From positions 1,240,001-1,304,000 of the forward strand of contig NZ_JADBDS010000001.1 in the NCBI RefSeq assembly GCF_014873705.1: a stretch of 64,000 nt of DNA. The letters run 5' to 3'. The first letter of the stretch is position 1, and each line of letters starts with the position of its first letter. The DNA is from Mycobacterium sp. OAS707. Its GTDB lineage: Bacteria > Actinomycetota > Actinomycetes > Mycobacteriales > Mycobacteriaceae. Below, piece after piece: positions 9,170-17,845 of this stretch. The position numbers and the translations under genes were made by a program. The notes beneath the pieces are model-generated. The model worked only from the letters and a program-made list of their open reading frames with translations, was not told the origin of the DNA and did no database searches.

Positions 9170-10396
9170 GTGGGCGTGGAGCAGAAGCCATTGGCCTGGT
9201 TACCGCACTCGATTGCGGAGGCGTCATCGACGGGCAGCGCCGGCGACGACATGGGGTTATCGGCAGCGTGGGGATATCTGCTTGGCAAGCTCGAGGGCGC
9301 CGCAAGGATCGTAGAGTCCGACCCAGCAGCCCGAAATGAGGTCGACTTCGCCTCAGGCATGCGCCATCTGTTGGTACTGCTCGCCGCCGGCGTCGACGAG
9401 GCGCTGCGGTTCGATCCGGAGCCGATCCTGTCGGTCCAGCGCGCCACCACTGACGATGTGATCACGTGGGGCATGGAATGCCCGGACTGCATCTACACCC
9501 GCGCATCGTTACGAGGCGGTGAAACCTACCGGCTGTCCGGCAACCGTGGCACCGCTCGCTATGTCGGCTTGCAGACGATGAACGGAATCGTCTCCAGTGC
9601 AAACGAATTGGTCGACGAACTCGAGGTGGACGCGGATGGCAACTTCGAGGTGATCCTCTCTGCCGAGGAGCGTCCCGGCAACTGGATGCGGATCGAAGGC
9701 GATCATCCCACTTTGACAGTGCGCCACTTCTTTTACGACTGGGACACCGAGGTGCAGTCCTCTCTTCGCATCGAGAGGCTCGGCGAAGCCGCCATCCGAG
9801 AACAGTCCACCGTCAGCCCGGATACCCTTGTGTCGCGCCAACTCGTCGCGCTCGGCGACTTTGTGCACGACAACCTGCAGTTCTTTCTCCAGTTCGGCGG
9901 GGCGGCGCCGGCGAACGGCTTTCTACCCCCGATCGACCGCACCGCGATGGGAGCGGCAGCCGAAAACAGACCCGTCATCGGTCGCTGGGAACTCGCTGCC
10001 GACGAGGCGCTGATCCTCGAAGTTGAACCGCCGCAAGGTGTTTACTGGAGTTATTCACTAGGCAACCCGTGGTGGGAGACCATCCACTATGGGCGCCACC
10101 AATCGAGTCTCAACGGCCATCAGGTCTGCACGGACACCGACGATCTGGTTCGTGTGGTGGTGTGCGAACGCGACCCCGGAATTGCGAACTGGCTCGACAC
10201 CGCAGGCCACAGCAATGGTGCAATGATCCTTCGTTGCGTGCGCACCACGACGGCACCGACACCCATCGCCCGGGTGGTCCCCTTCGACGATGTCGCATCC
10301 TCGTTGCCGGCAGACACCGCGCGGGTGACCGCCGCTGAGCGCTCAGCCGTCCTTGCCCGCCGCCGTCGCGCGGTGCACGAGAGATTCGCGAAATGA
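9170..10396 (+). CDS. Uncharacterised protein with DUF1214-like C-terminus
   Basis: A 408-residue soluble protein, first gene of a four-gene operon. The GTG start has a perfect GGAGG five bases away. The C-terminal 130 residues (YWSYSLGNPWWET, SSLNGHQ, DPGIANWLDTAGH) resemble the DUF1214 family. The N-terminal half has no recognised domain, but it contains a CPDC pair that could bind metal or form a disulfide. No signal peptide is seen. The stop overlaps the sulfotransferase start as ATGA. DUF1214 proteins have no firm biochemical role; the neighbours suggest work on a sulfated or hydroxylated lipid or steroid-like molecule (inference). Confidence 0.7.
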   Translation: MGVEQKPLAWLPHSIAEASSTGSAGDDMGLSAAWGYLLGKLEGAARIVESDPAARNEVDFASGMRHLLVLLAAGVDEALRFDPEPILSVQRATTDDVITWGMECPDCIYTRASLRGGETYRLSGNRGTARYVGLQTMNGIVSSANELVDELEVDADGNFEVILSAEERPGNWMRIEGDHPTLTVRHFFYDWDTEVQSSLRIERLGEAAIREQSTVSPDTLVSRQLVALGDFVHDNLQFFLQFGGAAPANGFLPPIDRTAMGAAAENRPVIGRWELAADEALILEVEPPQGVYWSYSLGNPWWETIHYGRHQSSLNGHQVCTDTDDLVRVVVCERDPGIANWLDTAGHSNGAMILRCVRTTTAPTPIARVVPFDDVASSLPADTARVTAAERSAVLARRRRAVHERFAK

Positions 10397-11538
10397 CCTT
10401 CAGCGCAGACGAATTGGAAGAGGGCGCTCGCGCAGCGACCGGCCTCGACGACTTCGGATCGCCCTACTACCGGGAGGGGCTCGAGCGCACAGTCGAGGCG
10501 TTGAATTCCGAAGCCGAGCTGTCCGAGATGGGCACGGTGATCCAACACGCCACGATCAGCAACGCTCTCATCCAGCGCCTCAAGATCGAGGACACCTATA
10601 CCCGGCACCCCGAAATCGACAACGAGGTGGTGCGCGGCCCCGTGTTCGTCATCGGGCTACCGCGCACGGGCACAACGGCACTCAGTCAATTGGTAGCCGC
10701 CGACCCTCAATTCCGGTCGTTACGGATGTGGGAATCCCAGGCGCCCACCCCGCCACCGGAGGCGGCAACCCAGGACAGTGACCCCCGCATCGCGCAAGCC
10801 GAAGCCGGCCTCGCGATGCTGAATGACATGTTCCCGCTGATGAAAACGCTCTACAACTCGGAGGCGACGGCCGCGACGGAATGCCAAGACCTCATGGGAA
10901 TGAGCTTTCGTACGTTCCACTTCGATGGCGCCGTGCGAGTGCCGAGTTACCTGGCCTGGCTGATGGATTGCGATATGCGCGAGACGTACACGTTCCATCG
11001 GCGGGTGCTCAAACTTCTCCAGTGGCACTGCCCTCCGACCCTGTGGCACCTCAAGACGCCCGTCCACATGTTTGCACTCGATGCGCTTGTCGAGGCATAT
11101 CCCGACGCCAAGTTCATGTGGAGCCACCGTGATCCTGCCAAGGTGATGGGTTCGGTGTGCAGCCTCATCCGCTACGTTCGTAGCTGGAGCAGCGATCGCG
11201 ATGACCCGGTAGAACTCGGTGCAGAACAACTCGACAGTTGGGCCGAGGCTGTCCGCCGGGCGATGGACTTCCGCAAACATGTTGGCGAGGAACGGTTTTC
11301 CGATGTCGCGTTCACGGATCTGCAGTCGGATCCGGTGAGCACCCTGCGGTCAAGCTACGAATCCCTTGGCTTGGTGTTCTCCCAAGCGGCCGCCGATTCG
11401 GTCGCGCGGTGGGCTGCCGAGCACAGGCCGGGTGCGCGCGGCGCGCACGACTACGAACTAGCCGACTACGGCCTCACCCCAGAAGGAGTTCGAGAACGGT
11501 TTACGGAGTACCTACACACGTACGACGCGACCGGATGA
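10393..11538 (+). CDS. PAPS-dependent sulfotransferase family protein
   Basis: A 381-residue cytosolic sulfotransferase of the type abundant in mycobacteria. The 5'-phosphosulfate loop is GLPRTGTT (about residue 89) and the 3'-phosphate-binding region is HRDPAKVMGS (about residues 243-252). It would transfer sulfate from PAPS to a hydroxyl group. A conserved helical N-terminal region of about 80 residues precedes the P-loop-like motif. It overlaps both neighbours by 4 bp (ATGA), indicating coupled translation with the DUF1214-like and TetR genes. Acceptor unknown. Confidence 0.88.
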   Translation: MTFSADELEEGARAATGLDDFGSPYYREGLERTVEALNSEAELSEMGTVIQHATISNALIQRLKIEDTYTRHPEIDNEVVRGPVFVIGLPRTGTTALSQLVAADPQFRSLRMWESQAPTPPPEAATQDSDPRIAQAEAGLAMLNDMFPLMKTLYNSEATAATECQDLMGMSFRTFHFDGAVRVPSYLAWLMDCDMRETYTFHRRVLKLLQWHCPPTLWHLKTPVHMFALDALVEAYPDAKFMWSHRDPAKVMGSVCSLIRYVRSWSSDRDDPVELGAEQLDSWAEAVRRAMDFRKHVGEERFSDVAFTDLQSDPVSTLRSSYESLGLVFSQAAADSVARWAAEHRPGARGAHDYELADYGLTPEGVRERFTEYLHTYDATG

Positions 11539-12170
11539 CCGCCCCAGTGACGCGGCGGCGAAGCAAGCTCGCTCCCGATCCCGATACGCGCAGGGCGCTC
11601 CTGTCTGCAGCGTCGGCCGCCGTGCGCGAGCACGGGGTCCAAGGACTGAGCATCGCTACAGTCCTCCAACGCGCTCAACTGAGCACTCGCGCGTTCTATC
11701 GCCATTTCGAATCGAAGGACGAGCTGGTGGCTGCGGTCTTTCTGGACATGGCGAAAACTGAAAAGCGAAGGCTTAAACGGAAGATGGCGGGCGCCGACGG
11801 TCCGGCCGACGCTGTTGCCTCCTGGATAGACGGACGTCTGGACCTCGCGTTCAGCCAGAGCATCAAAACCGATCTGCGCAGCATGTCGCTGGAGGCACAA
11901 TCGCAGAGTTTCGCAGCGCCCGAGCTGATCCAGCCGGCCTACGCCGAGATGCTCGAGCCACTCATCGACCAGATTCGACAGGGTCTGGAGCAGGGTGTCT
12001 TCCACGGTGTCGAAGCCACAAGTGCGGCACAGTCGATTCAAGGTGTGGTGTGGGCATGCACCGAACGGCAATGGGCAACAGGCGATTGTGAACGCGCGGA
12101 GGTTTCGCAACGCGCAATCCGCTTCTGCCTGCGCGGATTGGGAGCGATGGAGGAACCGCGATGGACCTAG
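11535..12170 (+). CDS. TetR/AcrR-family transcriptional regulator
   Basis: A 211-residue regulator. The N-terminal helix-turn-helix (residues about 20-65) shows ALLSAASAAVREHG, then STRAFYRHFESKDELV. The C-terminal helical part would bind an effector and dimerise. The ATG overlaps the sulfotransferase stop (ATGA), and the 3' end overlaps the SDR start by 10 bp. Being inside the operon whose leader carries a 27-bp palindrome, it probably autoregulates this cluster (inference). The open frame extends upstream inside the sulfotransferase gene, but that part has no TetR similarity. Confidence 0.88.
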   Translation: MTAPVTRRRSKLAPDPDTRRALLSAASAAVREHGVQGLSIATVLQRAQLSTRAFYRHFESKDELVAAVFLDMAKTEKRRLKRKMAGADGPADAVASWIDGRLDLAFSQSIKTDLRSMSLEAQSQSFAAPELIQPAYAEMLEPLIDQIRQGLEQGVFHGVEATSAAQSIQGVVWACTERQWATGDCERAEVSQRAIRFCLRGLGAMEEPRWT

Positions 12171-12964
12171 GGCTAGCGGGATCAACAGCCGTCGTCACAG
12201 GCGGAAGTAAGGGCATGGGGTTGGCCATCGCTGAAGCCTTGGCAGCCGAGGGAGCCAGCGTCGCCGTGATGGCGCGCGGGGCCGCTGCGCTCGATGCTGC
12301 AGTGGAAAAACTCAGGGCCGCAGGCGCTCCTGATGCCCTGGGCATCAGCGTAGACATGGCCGATCCCGCGTCCATCGTTGCGGGGTTTGCTTTCGTCGCC
12401 GATCTGTGGGGTCAACTCAACAGCCTGGTGCACACCATCGGCCCCGGCGATGGGTATTTCGAGGACATGGAGGACAGCGATTGGGATGCTGCCTTCGCGC
12501 TCGGAACCATGTCGGGTGTGCGATCAATTCGTGCTGCACTGCCTATGCTGCGTGCGGCAGACTGGGCGCGCATCGTGACCCTGTCCGCCCATTCCATTCA
12601 GCGGCAGAATCCTCGCATCGTCGCCTACACCGCGTCAAAGGCCGCACTGTCCAGCGTCACCAAGAACTTGTCCAAGAGCCTTGCCAAGGAGGGCATTCTG
12701 GTCAACTGCGTGTGCCCGGGCACCATCGTGACCGCGAGCTTCACCGAAAACCTGAAGGACATTCTGGCTGCTGACGGTCTCGATGCGGCGAATCCGCACG
12801 ATGTGATGACGTGGATCGACACGCACTTCCACCAGCCGTGCGATCTCGGCCGCGCCGGACTTCCGGAGGAAATTGCATCGATCACGGCTTATCTGGCGTC
12901 GCAACGCAACGGCTACATCACAGGCGCAACGGTGAACGTCGACGGGGGCTCGGACTTCGTGTAA
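12161..12964 (+). CDS. Short-chain dehydrogenase/reductase
   Basis: A 267-residue classical-type SDR. The Rossmann motif TGGSKGMG is near residues 13-20, and the catalytic Ser and YTASK follow around residues 145-165. The C-terminal GATVNVDGG is typical. It lacks the insertion seen in mycofactocin-coupled SDRs, so free NAD(P) is the likely cofactor. Last gene of the DUF1214-sulfotransferase-TetR operon, overlapping TetR by 10 bp. Likely oxidises or reduces a hydroxyl/keto group on the operon's substrate. A weak inverted repeat (CCTCGGT / ACCGAGG, 12973-13023) lies just downstream. Confidence 0.9.
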   Translation: MDLGLAGSTAVVTGGSKGMGLAIAEALAAEGASVAVMARGAAALDAAVEKLRAAGAPDALGISVDMADPASIVAGFAFVADLWGQLNSLVHTIGPGDGYFEDMEDSDWDAAFALGTMSGVRSIRAALPMLRAADWARIVTLSAHSIQRQNPRIVAYTASKAALSSVTKNLSKSLAKEGILVNCVCPGTIVTASFTENLKDILAADGLDAANPHDVMTWIDTHFHQPCDLGRAGLPEEIASITAYLASQRNGYITGATVNVDGGSDFV

Positions 12965-13038
12965 CGCCAGACCCTCGGTTTGGTCACGACAACGGTTGCG
13001 TGCTTCCGCCACGACGACCGAGGTGATTAGGTCGCCAC

Positions 13039-13398
13039 ATGAGTGCGGCTGGACCGCTGCAATTGCTTCTGCTCGCGGCGATCGCCGGCACTGGCGCGAT
13101 GTGTGGTTTCCTCGCGGCGGCCGTGGTTCTTCGGAAGAAAAAGCGTGCGCGCGGTTATTTCGTCCTCGGCGTCCTCACCGGGTTGACGGCGGCTGCGGTG
13201 ACGCGCGGCAGGTACCGCAAGCTCGGCGCGCTCAATTCCCTGGCGCGTGGCTTCGCACGTCAGTTTTCTGTCGTCGCCGTTCCCACGGCCAGGTCATCAG
13301 CGCCCATACGGCGAGGACGATCGCGATCTCGGCGATCAGATAGACCGGCCACGGGCCTAGTACGTCAAGCACTGACGCGGTGGGCGGCTTCCGGTTGA
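13039..13398 (+). CDS. Small membrane protein with a tail antisense to the TIGR02206 gene
   Basis: A 119-residue frame. The first 75 residues look real: two hydrophobic segments (LQLLLLAAIAGTGAMCGFLAAAVVL and YFVLGVLTGLTAAAV) separated by a basic KKKRAR loop. The last 55 residues are Arg/Ser-rich and lie antisense to the 3' end of the convergent TIGR02206 gene (167 bp overlap). They look like read-through of a non-coding strand. The natural protein may be shorter, with a lost stop or frameshift, or the tail may be translated. No function is recognised. Confidence 0.45.
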   Translation: MSAAGPLQLLLLAAIAGTGAMCGFLAAAVVLRKKKRARGYFVLGVLTGLTAAAVTRGRYRKLGALNSLARGFARQFSVVAVPTARSSAPIRRGRSRSRRSDRPATGLVRQALTRWAASG

Positions 13399-13972
13399 GA
13401 TAGCCGTAGTCCGTTCCGGTGATCGCGTTGAAGGTGAACGTGAATGCCGCCCACACGAGGGTCACGACGACGGTGAAGCGGTAGTCACGCCAGCTCGGCC
13501 GGTTCCGTTGCCCCCACGTGAGATAGATGGCAGCCCACACCACGAGAACGTGAAGCGTGAAGAACGTCAGAAAAAGATGGTGTGGGAAATCCGGCGCACC
13601 TTCGGCCGGCGTGCCGACGTCCGGGGTGATCAATGCCTGTGAGCTGAGCACCAGACCCCAGTAGTAGGCGAGCGCGAAAGCCCAATGCCGCCCCGACCAC
13701 AGCGCGTAGGCGGCTGCGAGTTCCGCGATGTCGCACAGCTGCAGCGGCACCGACGTTTGGATGTCGGGCCGAATCAGCTTGTACACCAACGCCACCGCGA
13801 ACGCGGCGAGCAGCAGAACCGCCAACACGCGGCCGAGGATGCGGGCCTGCGCTTCGGTCTGCCGTCGGCCGATCCAGACCAGAAACACAGCTCCTACGAC
13901 GAAAATGGCGAGTACGACCAAGTGCGACGGCCCATACGCCGTGAACTCCCGCTGCGCGGCCAGCGCGACCAT
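13232..13972 (-). CDS. TIGR02206-family integral membrane protein
   Basis: A 246-residue protein with about six to seven membrane helices (for example HLVVLAIFVVGAVFLVW and [16 protein letters not shown]). Conserved features of the YwaF/TIGR02206 family include PLQLCDIAE and DFPHHLFLTFF. Function unknown. The ATG overlaps the stop of the upstream WS/DGAT gene (TGATG), so the two are probably co-translated, which hints at a membrane-lipid role. The C-terminal basic tail overlaps the convergent small membrane gene. Confidence 0.85.
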   Translation of the reverse strand: MVALAAQREFTAYGPSHLVVLAIFVVGAVFLVWIGRRQTEAQARILGRVLAVLLLAAFAVALVYKLIRPDIQTSVPLQLCDIAELAAAYALWSGRHWAFALAYYWGLVLSSQALITPDVGTPAEGAPDFPHHLFLTFFTLHVLVVWAAIYLTWGQRNRPSWRDYRFTVVVTLVWAAFTFTFNAITGTDYGYLNRKPPTASVLDVLGPWPVYLIAEIAIVLAVWALMTWPWERRRQKTDVRSHAPGN

Positions 13973-15360
13973 CAGTTCGCGATTCCGACGGCTTGCTCCA
14001 AATCCGTCAGCGAGTCCTCGAGGTGAATCAGCAAGCGCTGCAGGTGTGGAACGCTACGGCGGCATCCGACGAGGCCGAAATCGAGGTTGTCGGCGTTGTT
14101 GGTCAGGGTGATGTTCAGGGCCTGCCCGTCCAACGCGATCGACAGCGGGTAGTTGCCGTCCAGCCGGGCGCCTTTCCAGTACATCGGTTCGCGGGCACCG
14201 GGAACGTTCGAGATGACGATGTTGAACGGCGGCGGCGCCGACGAAACGAATCCCGGCACCAATGCCAGTGCGATACCGGACATCAGGAACGCCGACAACG
14301 CAAGCGCCTGGGTTCGTGGCAGTTCGGCGAACACCTTCTTGTTGTCGCGCATGGAGGTGTTGATCGCGTCGAGTCGTTTGGCCGGGTCGGCCATGTCGGT
14401 GGCGAGGTTGCACAGAATCGTGCCGACCATGTTGCCACCGGCGTCCTGCTCGTCTGCGGCGCGGAGGCTGATGGGAACCATTGCCACCAAAGGGGTTTCG
14501 GGCAGGGCGCGGCTTTCGATCAAGTATGCACGAAGCGCTCCCGAGCACATGGCCAGGACGACATCATTGACCGTGACGCCTGCGGCGGACTTGATCGCCC
14601 TGATCCGCGCAAGCGGCCACGACTGGGCAGCCACCCGCCGCGCTCCCCCGATCGGCACGTTGAACATCGTCTTGGGCGCGCGAAACGGCAGAGTCAATTG
14701 CTGTTCCAGCAGCGCGGCCCTGGTGACCGCAAGAGCGGACGGGGCCAGCGATGCGACCGAACCGACCGCGCCGGTGATCGACTGCAACAACGACCGTGAC
14801 TCTGCCAACTCCTTCTTTGCACGCTTGGGCCCGAGCGTCCACGGCACGCGGATTTCGCGGTCGTCTGGATCGGTCGTCATGGACCGGATCGTGAGGCGCT
14901 GCGCGGAGATGCCGTCGAGCAGCGCGTGATGGATCTTGGTGTAGACGGCGAAGCGGCCGTCTTCGAGGCCCTCGACAAGGTGCGTCTCCCATAACGGCCG
15001 GTGCCGATCGAGCAGCGTGCCGTGCCACCGCGACGTCAGCTCGAGCAGCTCACGAACACGTCCTGGCCTCGGGACCGCCGACCTGCGCAGGTGGTAATCG
15101 ATGTCCACCTCGTCGTCGATCGCCCAGGCGAGGTTGGCGATTCCGCCGAGAAGGCTGCCTGGGTGCTTTCGAAACGTTGGCTGAAAGTCCTCGTTCTTGA
15201 CGATCGTCTGGTGCAGGTCGCGGACAAAGTCCCGACCGCTGTCCGCTGGCGGTTCAAACAGCTGCAGGCCAGCGACGTGCATCGGATGCTCGCGGGATTC
15301 ACCGATAAGGAACATCGAATCGGTCGGCGATATCAGTTCCATCGACGTGACGGTACCCAC
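13972..15360 (-). CDS. Wax ester synthase/diacylglycerol acyltransferase (WS/DGAT)
   Basis: A 462-residue acyltransferase that would esterify diacylglycerol or a fatty alcohol with acyl-CoA to make triacylglycerol or wax. The N-terminal SPTDSMFL and the active-site HHALLDG (about residues 144-150) are diagnostic. PLWE, NDVVLA and the C-terminal SNVPG block are also present. The GTG at 15360 is used here, but an ATG at 15342, giving the usual MELISP start, is equally likely. It is divergent from a mycofactocin-coupled SDR with only about 56 bp between them, and it overlaps the TIGR02206 gene downstream. Confidence 0.92.
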   Translation of the reverse strand: MGTVTSMELISPTDSMFLIGESREHPMHVAGLQLFEPPADSGRDFVRDLHQTIVKNEDFQPTFRKHPGSLLGGIANLAWAIDDEVDIDYHLRRSAVPRPGRVRELLELTSRWHGTLLDRHRPLWETHLVEGLEDGRFAVYTKIHHALLDGISAQRLTIRSMTTDPDDREIRVPWTLGPKRAKKELAESRSLLQSITGAVGSVASLAPSALAVTRAALLEQQLTLPFRAPKTMFNVPIGGARRVAAQSWPLARIRAIKSAAGVTVNDVVLAMCSGALRAYLIESRALPETPLVAMVPISLRAADEQDAGGNMVGTILCNLATDMADPAKRLDAINTSMRDNKKVFAELPRTQALALSAFLMSGIALALVPGFVSSAPPPFNIVISNVPGAREPMYWKGARLDGNYPLSIALDGQALNITLTNNADNLDFGLVGCRRSVPHLQRLLIHLEDSLTDLEQAVGIAN

Positions 15361-15416
15361 CCCGCGGCGGAATCGTGCAAGGTATAGGGGCTATTCCTTC
15401 GTCACGAGAGGCAACG

Positions 15417-16262
15417 ATGTCGAACACGGTTGGCAGGGTGGCCGGCAAGGTCGCGTTCATCACCGGAGCGGCGCGCGGACAGGGCCGCGAACACGCCGTC
15501 CGGCTCGCGGAGGAAGGCGCCGACATCATTGCCGTCGACGTGTGCGACGACATCGACGCCGCCGGATATCCCGGCGCGACGGAGGCAGACCTCGACGAGA
15601 CCGCGGCGCTGGTGGAGAAACTGGACAGGCGCATCGTCACCGCGAAGGCTGACGTCAGGGACCTGGAGGGCCTGCGCGCGGCGCTACAGCAGGGCGTAGA
15701 GGAGTTGGGCCGCCCGGACGTGGTCATCGCCAACGCGGGTATCAGCGGCAACCCCACTCCCGCCGCCTTGATCGACGAGTCCGCTTGGCAGACAACGCTC
15801 GACATCAATCTGACCGGCGTCATGCACACGGTCAAGGTCGCCTTGCCACACATGTCCGACGGCCGCGGCGGGTCGATCATCCTGGTGAGCTCGATGCTCG
15901 GATTGCGCGGCGGCGGCTATATGGCCGGCTACGCATCGGCCAAGCACGCCGTGGTCGGCCTGATGCACTCGCTCGCCAATGAGCTTGCGCCGCAGTGGAT
16001 CAGAGTGAACTCGATTCATCCCGGCAACATTCTGACGCCGATGCTCGACAACGACCACTTCCGTCGCACCGTGCGACCGGACCTCGCAGAGCCGACCATG
16101 GCCGATGCGACACAGGTGATCGGGCACTTTCATATGTTGCCGAAACCGATAATCGAGGCCCGAGCGGTGAGCAATGCCGTCCTTTTCCTTGCCTCCGACG
16201 AATCGCAGTACATCACCGGAGCGGCGCTGCCGGTCGACGCCGGCGCCGTTGCGAAGTTCTGA
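15417..16262 (+). CDS. Mycofactocin-coupled SDR-family oxidoreductase
   Basis: A 281-residue SDR of the subfamily that uses tightly bound NAD and passes electrons to mycofactocin. The signature GKVAFITGAARGQGR lies near residues 9-23, then ADIIAVDVCDDID, NAGIS, and YASAK with its upstream Ser. An insertion between strands 2 and 3 (GATEADLDETAALVEKL) is typical of the subfamily. The ATG at 15417 has AGAGG upstream. The chromosome should encode mycofactocin biosynthesis elsewhere; none is in this window. Substrate, probably an alcohol, unknown. Confidence 0.9.
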   Translation: MSNTVGRVAGKVAFITGAARGQGREHAVRLAEEGADIIAVDVCDDIDAAGYPGATEADLDETAALVEKLDRRIVTAKADVRDLEGLRAALQQGVEELGRPDVVIANAGISGNPTPAALIDESAWQTTLDINLTGVMHTVKVALPHMSDGRGGSIILVSSMLGLRGGGYMAGYASAKHAVVGLMHSLANELAPQWIRVNSIHPGNILTPMLDNDHFRRTVRPDLAEPTMADATQVIGHFHMLPKPIIEARAVSNAVLFLASDESQYITGAALPVDAGAVAKF

Positions 16263-16267
16263 ACGAC

Positions 16268-16302
16268 AGTGAGGGGCTGCTGGCTGCGCAACCCCTCACT
16301 GG
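16268..16302. terminator. Hairpin between convergent genes, bidirectional terminator candidate
   Basis: Perfect 10-bp arms CAGTGAGGGG (16268-16277) and CCCCTCACTG (16293-16302) around a 15-base loop, six bases after the SDR stop. No U-tract follows on either strand, as often in mycobacteria. Confidence 0.5.
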
Positions 16303-16344
16303 TATCACATGCCGGAACCGGCCAGGCGCGAAAGCCGTAGCGTG

Positions 16345-16665
16345 TCAATGAATGTATTGCTCGATCTCTTCGAAGACCGTGATGGTGACCATCACATCCA
16401 GCGGCGAATCCGTGTCGACGTGGAGCAGGAACTCCACGCCGCCTCCGCCGCCTTCGTCTCCGTGTACACCGACATTCGAGACCCAGATGGGCGCTGCGCC
16501 CAGTAGCGGTCGAATGTCCTCGAGGCCGCCGAAACCCCCTGGCCATTCGAACTGCGCGGCGGTGATGACGACCGCCGACTTCTTGTCGATCGCGCCGGCC
16601 AAGTTGACGTTCTGGCGCACGACACCTTTCTGGTTGTCGTAGAAGATACGGAATGAACGGGCCAT
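16345..16665 (-). CDS. Conserved hypothetical protein, 106 residues
   Basis: A small soluble protein with no recognised domain. It starts at an ATG with AGAGGA eight bases upstream, which supports the reading frame. Visible features are a basic start (MARSFRIFYDNQKG), a Gly-rich loop (HGDEGGGGG) near residues 70-78 and an acidic end. Alternating hydrophobic positions suggest a beta-rich fold. It is convergent with the mycofactocin SDR and followed by the alpha/beta hydrolase gene on the same strand, 134 bp upstream of it. Function unknown. Confidence 0.75.
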   Translation of the reverse strand: MARSFRIFYDNQKGVVRQNVNLAGAIDKKSAVVITAAQFEWPGGFGGLEDIRPLLGAAPIWVSNVGVHGDEGGGGGVEFLLHVDTDSPLDVMVTITVFEEIEQYIH

Positions 16666-16799
16666 GTCAGAGTCCTCTCAAGTTGTTGCGTTTTCAGACG
16701 AATCAAGCCTGCGCGGCTGACGGGCCGCTGCCACGCGTAGGGGAGTACTCGACTCACCGAGCTTGATTACTCGAATCACTGAGGCTGCGAGAGGCTCGC

Positions 16800-17771
16800 C
16801 TAGTTCGGCGGCGTTTCCTGTCGGCCAGGGCTTGTCGCCGCGGCGGCGGCCTCAGGCGTTTCCGGCGTTGTCCGACCGATGAATTCGAGACCGGCGTTGA
16901 TGGCGGGGCGGTGCCGCAGAATGCGGTAGTGCGCCAGGCGGCCCAGTCCGCGGGTGGTCACCAGCGTCGATCCGGGCCAGACGGCGACGAGTTTCTCGCT
17001 CATGTCGTAGGGACTGTCGGGGTCATCGGGGTCGTGGACCACCAGAAGAGGCGGCGGATCGTCGAGAGTCGCGGCCACCCGGCTGATGTCGGTGTCGACC
17101 AACGGCATACCTATCCGTCGGTCGAGGCGGCGATGCAGGCCACCGAGGATCCGCGGTCCGAAGCCATGGCGATCGGCGAAAACGTCCAGGTACCAAGCGA
17201 AGTCGCCCATCGGCGCCAGAAATACCAGACGTTCAGCCTGAGCGCCGCGCGACACCGCGAGAGCGGCAGCCTTGGCACCGAGGGAATGCCCCACGATCGC
17301 GCGCGCAGGCCCATGCGCGCGCACGAATGCCCTCACCGCTTCGGCACACTCGACGATCGTCGTCCGTCCCGGCGCGAGATCACCAGGTTCGGACTCGTTG
17401 TGGCTGGGCAAATCGAACGCGATGACACGGTGTCCCGCTTCGACGAGTGGTTTGACGAAGACACCGAGATGCGCACGGCATCCGCCCCAGCCGTGCACGA
17501 GATACACCGCAGGACCGTCGCCCCAGGACTCCCCCGCGATCCGGTGGCCCGACCAGCTCGCCTCGACAGGTTCGCTCGCAGGCACGCCTGGCGGCATGCG
17601 CAAGCTCGCGTCAACCGCCGGCGGCGTGCACCACAACTCGACAGCCCACCTCGACCCGAGCGCGGGCGCGAAGCGCTCGAGCAGCCCGAGCGCGCGCCGA
17701 ACCCGTGGCTCGACAGGCGGCTCGATGCCAGATCCCGCTTCATTCCCGGGCGTTGCGGATTCGCCGACCAT
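16800..17771 (-). CDS. Alpha/beta hydrolase
   Basis: A 323-residue hydrolase. The oxyanion-hole region VHGWGG is near residues 92-97, the nucleophile elbow is GHSLG near residues 160-164, the acid is probably Asp in VHDPDDPDS, and the catalytic His is probably in LGRLAHYRIL. A cap of about 60 residues lies between the nucleophile and the acid. No signal peptide. It is divergent from an NTF2-like gene with a 16-bp inverted repeat between them. Substrate not predictable; an ester or amide hydrolase is likely. Confidence 0.88.
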   Translation of the reverse strand: MVGESATPGNEAGSGIEPPVEPRVRRALGLLERFAPALGSRWAVELWCTPPAVDASLRMPPGVPASEPVEASWSGHRIAGESWGDGPAVYLVHGWGGCRAHLGVFVKPLVEAGHRVIAFDLPSHNESEPGDLAPGRTTIVECAEAVRAFVRAHGPARAIVGHSLGAKAAALAVSRGAQAERLVFLAPMGDFAWYLDVFADRHGFGPRILGGLHRRLDRRIGMPLVDTDISRVAATLDDPPPLLVVHDPDDPDSPYDMSEKLVAVWPGSTLVTTRGLGRLAHYRILRHRPAINAGLEFIGRTTPETPEAAAAATSPGRQETPPN

Positions 17772-17781
17772 GCGGCCAGAT

Positions 17782-17797
17782 CTTACCGGTGAGTAAG
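17782..17797. promoter_or_regulatory. Inverted repeat between divergent hydrolase and NTF2-like genes
   Basis: CTTAC (17782-17786), spacer CGGTGA, GTAAG (17793-17797). It lies 10 bp from the hydrolase ATG, and a TAAGAT -10-like hexamer on the minus strand overlaps it. A short operator is plausible; five-base arms are weak evidence. Confidence 0.35.
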
Positions 17798-17845
17798 TTC
17801 AATTCCGCCGACGGGTCGGTCCGGCTGTGCTGCTTGACTGTCGTG

